Below are positions 23,039 through 28,827 of a stretch of 28,827 nt of DNA, in pieces. Source of the stretch: a virus; the IMG/VR virus record IMGVR_UViG_3300044620_000129, positions 1 through 28,827 of that record; one strand, given 5' to 3'. Positions within the stretch are counted from its first letter, which is position 1, and the number at the start of each line of letters is the position of its first letter. A model generated the notes under the pieces. That model saw only the letters and a list, made by a program, of their open reading frames with translations, had not been told where the DNA came from and did not search any database. The position numbers were made by a program, and so were the translations under genes.

Positions 23039-23416
23039 ATGGCGACTAAAGCAGTTCTCAAACTAACACAGGTTCATGGTGTTGTAAAGGTGCGTGGTAC
23101 TGGGTCAGCCACAATTGCACTTGCTACGGACTTGAAGAAAGCATCAGAAACCCAGTCTTCACCAAAGGCAAATATTCGCACTCTTCATTGGGCACTATCG
23201 GTAGGTTCTACTGCTACTATTACTAGAAATAGTGTTGTCCTATACTATCTTTCTGGTTCAGGAAAGATGGAATTTATGGGATGGTCAGACAATGAAGAAA
23301 ATGGATCCGACGTTGTTGTCGATTTCTCATCGGGCACTGGATCTGTAGTTCTGGAACTCGCTAAGATCTCTGGTTATGGTCCGCAGCAACATCAAGACCA
23401 AGGAGATCTAGGATAA
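23039..23416 (+). CDS. Beta-rich conserved hypothetical protein of the capsid operon
   Basis: This 125-residue protein has alternating hydrophobic beta-like segments (A-V-L-K-L-T-Q-V-H-G-V-V-K-V-R, S-V-V-L-Y-Y-L-S-G-S-G, G-S-V-V-L-E-L-A-K) and a Gln/His/Asp-rich C-terminus. There are no catalytic motifs. It is preceded by AGGAATAACAG. Its TAA shares a base with the ATG of gene 21, so it is translationally coupled to the protease. Placement suggests a virion or capsid-associated protein. Confidence 0.65.
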   Translation: MATKAVLKLTQVHGVVKVRGTGSATIALATDLKKASETQSSPKANIRTLHWALSVGSTATITRNSVVLYYLSGSGKMEFMGWSDNEENGSDVVVDFSSGTGSVVLELAKISGYGPQQHQDQGDLG

Positions 23417-24084
23417 TGAAACTTATTACTGAAGTCGTTGAAGACGTAAACCTATTAGTCGAAGAAACAAACGGCAAGAAAACACACTTCATTGAAGGTG
23501 TGTTTCTACAATCCAATTTGGCAAACCGAAATGGTCGTGTTTATCCAAAAGAGATTATGTCAAAAGAAGTTGAAAGATATAATGAAAGTTATGTCAAATC
23601 AAATCGTGCTCTTGGCGAACTCGGTCACCCAGATGGTCCATCGATCAATCTAGATCGTGTTTCTCACATGATCGTTTCTCTCAGAGAAGACGGTGATAAT
23701 TATATTGGTAAAGCAAAACTCATGGATACTCCAATGGGTAATATTGCTAAAGGTCTTATCGAAGGTGGTGCTAAACTTGGTGTTTCATCCCGTGGTATGG
23801 GTACATTGAAAGCAAACAAAGACGGTATCAATGAAGTCCAGGACGACTTCTATCTTGCCACTGCTGCTGACATTGTGGCAGATCCTTCTGCTCCTGACGC
23901 ATTCGTCCAGGGCATTATGGAAAATAAAGAATGGGTTGTGGTTAATGGTGTATGGACTGAGCAAGCATGCGACATGTCTAAGAAGTTGATCAAGAAAGCA
24001 TCCAGAAAAGAATTGGAAGAAGCGAAGTTGAGAGTATTTGAATCTTTCTTAAATCGTATCTCCCGTAAAACAAAAGTTTTATAA
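23416..24084 (+). CDS. 21: Prohead maturation protease gp21
   Basis: This 222-residue protein (T4 gp21 has 212) shows the family motifs N-R-N-G-R-V-Y-P, L-G-E-L-G-H-P with the catalytic His at 71, and G-V-S-S-R-G with the nucleophilic Ser at 124/125. It is a herpesvirus-assemblin-like serine protease that cleaves scaffold and capsid proteins after assembly. Its stop codon TAA lies inside the late promoter for gene 22. Confidence 0.95.
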   Translation: MKLITEVVEDVNLLVEETNGKKTHFIEGVFLQSNLANRNGRVYPKEIMSKEVERYNESYVKSNRALGELGHPDGPSINLDRVSHMIVSLREDGDNYIGKAKLMDTPMGNIAKGLIEGGAKLGVSSRGMGTLKANKDGINEVQDDFYLATAADIVADPSAPDAFVQGIMENKEWVVVNGVWTEQACDMSKKLIKKASRKELEEAKLRVFESFLNRISRKTKVL

Positions 24085-24087
24085 ATA
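24080..24087 (+). promoter_or_regulatory. T4-type late promoter TATAAATA (before gene 22)
   Basis: Exact consensus 31 bases before ATG 24118. It overlaps the gp21 stop codon (24082-24084). Confidence 0.75.
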
Positions 24088-24117
24088 TTATATAATCTCG
24101 AATTCTAGGAGAAGCAA

Positions 24118-25260
24118 ATGAATGTAGAAAACAAGATCAGAGAGTTGCTTAATAAAAAGCAACTATCCGAGGAAAATGCTGGTCCAATGGGCGCAGCAAA
24201 GGGTAAGGATACATCAATTCCAGCGAAAACTGCAGGCGATACAAAAAATCCTCGCCAAGGTTCTTCGGAAGATGCAACCATTTCAAGCGAACGTGATCAG
24301 GAAACTGATAATCCAGGTGCTAAAGAAGCAGCACCAATCGCTGACAACAAGAGCAAGATTTCGCAATCAGGCGCTGGCGCTGCACCAAACTTCAGCACTG
24401 TTGCTGATCCAACATCAGTTGTAAATCAAGCATCGTCAAAGGGTAATGTTCACCAAGAAGAATTCGACCCAGAAGATGACGCAGATCTAGACGATGCTGA
24501 AGATGCAGATCTAGAAGATGACGCAGATCTAGATCTTGAAGAAGATTTTGCTGCCGATCTAGCAACTCTTTTTGATGGCAATGAAAATCTAACAGAAGAT
24601 TTCCGTAGCAAGGCATCATCGCTCTTTGAAGCAATGGTTGTTGCTCGTGTAAGTAACGAAGTAGGACTCATCGAAGACCGTCTGGTTTCAGAAGCCGCTG
24701 AGTTAATGGAAGAATATAAGTCGGAACTCGTAGAGAAGGTTGATTCTTATCTCGGTTACGTAATTGAAAATTGGATTCAAGAAAATCAACTAGCAGTGGA
24801 AAACGGTCTCCGTACTGACATTGCTGAAGATTTCATTGAAGGTCTAAAGACACTTTTCGCAGAGCATTATGTTGATGTCCCAGAAGACAAATACGATGTT
24901 CTAGGTGAAATGCAATCACAGATTGAAGAAATTTCTTCGAAACTGGATGAAGCAATCGCTGCTAATGTAGAACTACACAATGCTAATATCGAACTCAACA
25001 AAGAAAGTGTTCTTTCTGTCGTTGCAGAAGGTTTAGCAAAAACAGACGCTGAGAAATTCAAGTCGTTGGTCGCTGATGTAGAATTCGAGAATGCAGATAT
25101 CTTTGAAGAAAAACTGAATGTCATCAAGGAAAATTATTTCCCTAAGACTAGAACTCTTTCAGAAGAGAAGTTTGACGATGGAGTTGAAAATGACTTCAGC
25201 GAATCATCAACGGTAAGTCAGTATATCAAGGCACTTGACGTACTTTCTGCTAAAAATTAA
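24118..25260 (+). CDS. 22: Prohead scaffold core protein gp22
   Basis: This 380-residue protein (T4 gp22 has 269) is highly charged and mostly helical or disordered. It has a low-complexity N-terminal third, a Glu/Asp block at residues 114-143 (D-A-D-L-D-D-A-E-D-A-D-L), and long coiled-coil-like helices to the end. It is placed between protease and major capsid genes with its own late promoter and AGGAGAAG site. It is the internal scaffold removed by gp21. It is longer than the T4 protein, the extra length being mainly in the N-terminal region. Confidence 0.9.
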   Translation: MNVENKIRELLNKKQLSEENAGPMGAAKGKDTSIPAKTAGDTKNPRQGSSEDATISSERDQETDNPGAKEAAPIADNKSKISQSGAGAAPNFSTVADPTSVVNQASSKGNVHQEEFDPEDDADLDDAEDADLEDDADLDLEEDFAADLATLFDGNENLTEDFRSKASSLFEAMVVARVSNEVGLIEDRLVSEAAELMEEYKSELVEKVDSYLGYVIENWIQENQLAVENGLRTDIAEDFIEGLKTLFAEHYVDVPEDKYDVLGEMQSQIEEISSKLDEAIAANVELHNANIELNKESVLSVVAEGLAKTDAEKFKSLVADVEFENADIFEEKLNVIKENYFPKTRTLSEEKFDDGVENDFSESSTVSQYIKALDVLSAKN

Positions 25261-25265
25261 TTTTA

Positions 25266-25273
25266 TATAAATA
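25266..25273 (+). promoter_or_regulatory. T4-type late promoter TATAAATA (before gene 23)
   Basis: Exact consensus 33 bases before ATG 25306, just after the gp22 stop. It gives the major capsid gene its own late transcript. Confidence 0.8.
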
Positions 25274-25305
25274 AATCTATTGAACACCTAAAAGGGGAAA
25301 ACTAA

Positions 25306-26598
25306 ATGTTTCTTTCAGAGCAACTAACAAAAAAGTGGGAACCAGTTCTCAACCATGACGGACTTGGCCAGATCTCAGACAAATACAAGCGTGCAGTTAC
25401 TGCTGTAGTTCTTGAAAACCAAGAGAAGGCACTTCGTGAAGAGCGTACTGCTCTTTTCGAAACTCCAGCAAACAACATCGCTGGTACTGGTGATAGCAAC
25501 ATCGATCGCTACGATCCAATCCTAATCTCGCTCGTTCGTCGTGCGTTGCCAAACCTAATGGCATACGACGTTGCTGGCGTTCAACCTATGACTGGTCCAA
25601 CTGGTCTTATCTTCGCGATGAAGTCGAAGTATTCGACACAGGCAGGAGCAGAAGCACTCTTCAACGAAGCAGATACAGACTTCTCTGGTGCGGCATCGCC
25701 TGCACACGATGGTTCGAACCCAGTTGATGGTACTTACACCACTGGTCTTGGTATCGCAACAGTAGACGCTGAGCAACTTGGCGAAACTGGTGGAACTGAC
25801 TTCAACGAAATGGCATTCTCGATCGAGAAAACAACTGTAACTGCTAAGACACGTGCGCTAAAGGCAGAATACACAGTAGAACTCGCTCAAGATCTCAAGG
25901 CAATTCACGGTCTTGACGCTGAAGGCGAACTTTCCAACATCCTTTCACAAGAAATTCTTGCTGAAATCAACCGCGAAGTTATCCGTACGATCTACAAGGT
26001 TGCTAAGACAGGTGCTGCTTCGACTGCAACTGCTGGTACTTTCGATCTTGACGTTGACTCAAACGGTCGTTGGTCGGTTGAGCGTTTCAAGGGTCTTCTG
26101 TTCAACATCGAACGTGACGCTAACGTAATCGCTCAAGACACCCGTCGTGGTAAGGGTAACTTCATTATCTGTTCGTCAGACGTTGCTGCTGCTCTTGCAA
26201 TGGCAGGTATGCTTGACACAGGTGGTGCACTTAATGGTTCGCCAACTCTTCAAGTTGATGACACAGGCAATACCTTCGTTGGTACGCTGAACGGTCGTTA
26301 CAAGGTATTCGTTGATCCTTACTCAGCAAACACTGGCGCTGCATCGCAGTTCTATGTTGTTGGTTATAAGGGTGCTAATGCTTATGACGCTGGTATCTTC
26401 TATTGCCCATACGTTCCACTACAAATGGTTCGTGCTATCGACCCTAACACCTTCCAACCAAAAATTGGTTTCAAGACTCGTTACGGCATGATCGCTAACC
26501 CATTCGTAACTCAGTCGAACGGTACAACTGACGGTGATACATTCACTGCCAACCGCAACCAATACTATCGTCGCGTTAAGGTTACTAACCTTATGTAA
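25306..26598 (+). CDS. 23: Major capsid protein gp23
   Basis: This 430-residue protein (T4 gp23 has 521) has the conserved start W-E-P-V-L-N-H-D-G-L and I-S-D-K-Y-K-R-A-V-T-A-V-V-L-E-N-Q, then L-V-R-R-A-L-P-N-L-M-A-Y-D and V-Q-P-M-T-G-P-T-G-L-I-F-A-M. The C-terminus F-K-T-R-Y-G-M-I-A-N-P-F is typical. It forms the HK97-fold capsid lattice. L50-F-E52 fits the gp21 cleavage rule and may mark removal of the propeptide. Codon use favours C-ending and preferred codons, as expected of the most abundant protein. No gene 24 vertex paralogue is in the window. Confidence 0.97.
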   Translation: MFLSEQLTKKWEPVLNHDGLGQISDKYKRAVTAVVLENQEKALREERTALFETPANNIAGTGDSNIDRYDPILISLVRRALPNLMAYDVAGVQPMTGPTGLIFAMKSKYSTQAGAEALFNEADTDFSGAASPAHDGSNPVDGTYTTGLGIATVDAEQLGETGGTDFNEMAFSIEKTTVTAKTRALKAEYTVELAQDLKAIHGLDAEGELSNILSQEILAEINREVIRTIYKVAKTGAASTATAGTFDLDVDSNGRWSVERFKGLLFNIERDANVIAQDTRRGKGNFIICSSDVAAALAMAGMLDTGGALNGSPTLQVDDTGNTFVGTLNGRYKVFVDPYSANTGAASQFYVVGYKGANAYDAGIFYCPYVPLQMVRAIDPNTFQPKIGFKTRYGMIANPFVTQSNGTTDGDTFTANRNQYYRRVKVTNLM

Positions 26599-26604
26599 TC
26601 GATA

Positions 26605-26623
26605 CCTCTCCGTTAGAGAGAGG
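26605..26623 (+). other. Small hairpin in the 3' untranslated region of gene 23
   Basis: CCTCTC (26605-26610) pairs with GAGAGG (26618-26623) around a 7-base loop, 15 bases before the main terminator stem. It may protect the 3' end of the abundant capsid mRNA. Confidence 0.45.
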
Positions 26624-26637
26624 GTTGCTAAGAAACT

Positions 26638-26666
26638 GGGGGGAGCAGAAATGCTCTCCCCATTTT
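26638..26666 (+). terminator. Intrinsic terminator after gene 23, GAAA tetraloop
   Basis: Ten pairs (26638-26647 with 26652-26661), including one G-T wobble, close a GAAA loop and are followed by ATTTTC. The stem is GC-rich. The late promoter for the next gene starts 9 bases past the stem. Confidence 0.85.
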
Positions 26667-26669
26667 CAT

Positions 26670-26677
26670 TATAAATA
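26670..26677 (+). promoter_or_regulatory. T4-type late promoter TATAAATA (before the gp3-like gene)
   Basis: Exact consensus 23 bases before ATG 26700, directly after the gene 23 terminator. Confidence 0.75.
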
Positions 26678-26699
26678 GTATGAAACAAATGAGGGTAAC

Positions 26700-27284
26700 A
26701 TGGTATTAAAAACATCACTTGGTGTAACAGAAGCGAACTGGGTTAATCAACAACCCAGTGATCTCGATTATCTGAAACCAAATGGATTTAAATTCCAGAT
26801 TCACAATCTACCAAACGTTTCGTATTTCTGTCAGGCAGCAAATATTCCAGCGATACAACTTGGTTCGCCTACATTCCAAACACCATTGTCAGATATTCCA
26901 GTTCCAGGCGATAAACTAGCATACGGCGATCTGGTGATCAGGTTTCTTGTTCAAGAAAATATGAGCAACTACATCGAATTGTATAATTGGTTAATCGGTC
27001 TTGGGTTCCCAACAGATCGTCAGCAATACAAAGATTGGAACGAGGGTCAAAGATACAGATTCCCAGCAGTTTCTGATAAAAGACTTGGCGCACTAGGTAA
27101 CTTCTCTGATGCAGACTTCTTTATTCTCGACTCTGATAATAATCCAAACGTAAAGATCTCATACTATGATGTGTTTCCCGTGAGTCTAGAGGGTCTTGAC
27201 TTTGACATCAGTACTGGTAGAGCAGACTTCCTACAAGGTATCGCCGCATTTAAATATCGACATTATGAAATTACACCACTTTAA
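26700..27284 (+). CDS. 3: Tail completion and sheath stabiliser gp3-like protein
   Basis: This 194-residue protein (T4 gp3 has 176) contains F-K-F-Q-I-H-N-L-P-N-V, D-I-P-V-P-G-D-K-L-A-Y-G-D-L-V-I-R-F and N-W-L-I-G-L-G-F-P. This pattern belongs to the tail-tube-like proteins that marine T4-like phages carry between gene 23 and uvsY, usually annotated gp3. The name rests on recalled family and synteny, not alignment; a tail tube or tail terminator of the same fold is the alternative. It has its own late promoter. Confidence 0.65.
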   Translation: MVLKTSLGVTEANWVNQQPSDLDYLKPNGFKFQIHNLPNVSYFCQAANIPAIQLGSPTFQTPLSDIPVPGDKLAYGDLVIRFLVQENMSNYIELYNWLIGLGFPTDRQQYKDWNEGQRYRFPAVSDKRLGALGNFSDADFFILDSDNNPNVKISYYDVFPVSLEGLDFDISTGRADFLQGIAAFKYRHYEITPL

Positions 27285-27287
27285 GTA

Positions 27288-27316
27288 TTGACTTTCGCGC
27301 AATTTTATAGTATGAT
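27288..27316 (+). promoter_or_regulatory. Sigma70-like promoter (TTGACT, 17 bp, TATGAT) for uvsY
   Basis: TTGACT at 27288-27293 and TATGAT at 27311-27316, with 17 bases between, lie 26 bases before ATG 27343. A GAGGG ribosome site follows. There is no late element. Recombination genes are expected to be expressed before the structural genes. Confidence 0.75.
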
Positions 27317-27342
27317 TATATTATTTTTCTATTGAGGGCATT

Positions 27343-27783
27343 ATGAAACTATCTGAAATCCAAGAGTCATGGTCTAATGACTGTAAGATCGACCAATTAA
27401 ATCTTGGTCCGGAATCAACTAAGACACCAGAGTTGCATTCCAAGTATCTTAACATACTATCAAATTCCAAACTGCAGTTGCGCAAGGCAGAGGCAGATTA
27501 TTATCGCTTGCGCAGAACTAAGATGCGGTATTATCGCGGAGAACTTACACGCGAAGAACTAGAAGAACATGGATGGAATCAATACCAAGGTCTCAAACCA
27601 CTAAAGAATGAGATGGATGATGTTCTTCAATGTGATGAAGAGATGATCAAACAGCAAGATAAGATTGATTATATCAAAGCAGTCCTATACCAATTAGAGC
27701 AGATTCTGCGGTCACTAAATAGTAGGACATGGGATATTAAGTCCGCGATTGAGTGGACCAAGTTTACAAATGGATTAATGTGA
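27343..27783 (+). CDS. uvsY: UvsY recombination mediator
   Basis: This 146-residue protein (T4 UvsY has 137) opens K-L-S-E-I-Q-E-S-W and has E-L-H-S-K-Y-L-N-I-L, K-A-E-A-D-Y-Y-R-L-R-R-T-K and Y-Y-R-G-E-L-T, the UvsY core. The C-terminal T-W-D-I-K-S-A-I-E-W-T-K-F-T-N-G is conserved. UvsY loads the UvsX recombinase on gp32-coated single strands. Its stop overlaps the uvsW start. Confidence 0.93.
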   Translation: MKLSEIQESWSNDCKIDQLNLGPESTKTPELHSKYLNILSNSKLQLRKAEADYYRLRRTKMRYYRGELTREELEEHGWNQYQGLKPLKNEMDDVLQCDEEMIKQQDKIDYIKAVLYQLEQILRSLNSRTWDIKSAIEWTKFTNGLM

Positions 27784-28827
27784 CCGATCTAACCATCACT
27801 AAAAAAGATGAAGTGTATCTGAATGTGGAATGCGACCCTAGCATTGCACAGGAACTCAACGACTACTTTACGTTTGATGTTCCAGGAGCAAAATTCATGC
27901 CGACCTATCGTGCAAAGATATGGGACGGTAAAGCACGTTTGTTCAACATGTGGACTAAAGAACTTTACGTGGGTCTTCTTCCATATCTAAGAGAATTTTG
28001 CCAGCGTAATGATTATGAGATGGACGTTCAGATCGAACGTATCGGCGATCCAATAACCTACGAAGAACTGGTTGAATATGCTGACTCGTTGAATCTTCAC
28101 TCGCAGGGTCAACCGATCGAGGCGAGAGATTACCAGTTGGATGCTGTCAAGTATGCGATTCGCATTGGCAGAACTCTGCTATTGTCACCAACTGCATCTG
28201 GTAAGTCATTGATCATCTACCTGCTAATGCGTTACCACCAGAAGTTTGGGCGCAAGCAATTGATTATCGTTCCAACCACTTCCCTAGTTGAACAAATGTA
28301 TAAGGACTTCCAAGATTATGCCTCGGAAACAGACTGGAAAGCAAGTTATAATTGCGCGAGAATCTATTCGGGGTTCGAGAAGTCGAATGAGTATCCCATT
28401 ACTATATCAACGTGGCAATCCATCTACAAATTACCTAAAAAGTTTTTTGATGAGTTTGATGTTATATATGGAGACGAAGCGCATCTTTTCAAAGCGAAAT
28501 CGCTGACGTCAATCTTCAATAAGTGCACCAAGACTAAGTTTCGCATCGGAACTACTGGTACTCTCGACGGGACTAAGACGCATAAGTTAATTCTCGAGGG
28601 TCTGTTCGGTAAGGTGCATAAGGTTATCTCGACCAAAGAATTAATGGAACAAGGATCTGTTGCTGATCTAGACATAACTTGCATCGTGTTAGATTATGCT
28701 GATGAAGAGAAGAAAGCACTAACGAAGTATACCTACCAAGAAGAAATGGACTGGTTGGTAACACACCAAAAACGCAACAACATAATCAAGAATCTAGCAA
28801 CCACACAAAAAGGCAACACGCTGGTGC
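27780..28827 (+). CDS. uvsW: UvsW helicase, 3' part beyond the window
   Basis: The frame is open from GTG 27780 to the window end (349 full codons), so the gene is cut. GTG shares bases with the uvsY stop (ATGTGA). The helicase core shows L-S-P-T-A-S-G-K-S (Walker A, about 136-143), I-I-V-P-T-T-S-L-V (motif Ia), Y-G-D-E-A-H-L-F (DEAH, 232-235) and G-T-T-G-T-L-D (motif III). The N-terminal 110 residues hold the UvsW DNA-binding domain. UvsW remodels branched DNA and R-loops in T4. GTG may keep its level below uvsY, which is inference. Confidence 0.93.
   Translation, partial: MTDLTITKKDEVYLNVECDPSIAQELNDYFTFDVPGAKFMPTYRAKIWDGKARLFNMWTKELYVGLLPYLREFCQRNDYEMDVQIERIGDPITYEELVEYADSLNLHSQGQPIEARDYQLDAVKYAIRIGRTLLLSPTASGKSLIIYLLMRYHQKFGRKQLIIVPTTSLVEQMYKDFQDYASETDWKASYNCARIYSGFEKSNEYPITISTWQSIYKLPKKFFDEFDVIYGDEAHLFKAKSLTSIFNKCTKTKFRIGTTGTLDGTKTHKLILEGLFGKVHKVISTKELMEQGSVADLDITCIVLDYADEEKKALTKYTYQEEMDWLVTHQKRNNIIKNLATTQKGNTLV

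Noticed and set aside
28288-28684. Open frames on both strands near the right end
   Set aside because: They are out-of-frame shadows of uvsW, whose helicase motifs run unbroken through this stretch.

Overview
The window is a late-gene block of a T4-like (straboviral-type) myovirus genome. The right half keeps the T4 morphogenesis order almost exactly: neck proteins 13, 14 and 15, terminase 16 and 17, sheath 18, tube 19, portal 20, prohead core 67, protease 21, scaffold 22, major capsid 23, a gp3-like tail protein, then uvsY and the 5' part of uvsW. T4-type late promoters (TATAAATA) precede many of these genes. Moderate-to-low GC, a 430-residue gp23, fibre modules of the 'NLYFTN' and 'NLTVSG' type and the 23-3-uvsY-uvsW order suggest a marine T4-like phage (cyanophage, pelagiphage or related). 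The sequence does not fix the host. No tRNA, CRISPR, integrase or insertion sequence was seen.

Layout. Positions 1-3285 hold two tandem paralogous genes built from an N-Y-T-G-like tetrapeptide repeat; the first is cut by the window edge. Positions 3292-5186 are a three-gene plus-strand cassette behind a sigma70-like promoter: a conserved unknown protein, a glycosyltransferase and a 2OG-Fe(II) oxygenase-like protein. Positions 5183-9449 are a six-gene minus-strand operon: four paralogous glycosyltransferase-like proteins, a methyltransferase-like protein and a coiled-coil protein. From 9465 a late promoter drives rightward fibre-type genes, including one large beta-repeat fibre and several small proteins that share an N-terminal Mtd-like module and/or a C-terminal G-(G)-T-Y type ending. 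From 14174 on come the conserved neck, packaging, tail and capsid genes. At 27288 a second sigma70-like promoter starts the recombination genes uvsY and uvsW.

Working together. The right half builds and fills the head and joins it to a contractile tail. The left half makes adsorption structures. The placement of five glycosyltransferase-like genes, an oxygenase and a methyltransferase between the repeat genes and the fibre genes suggests, as inference only, a module that modifies a virion surface protein, possibly the Tyr/Asn/Thr/Pro-rich repeat proteins next to it.
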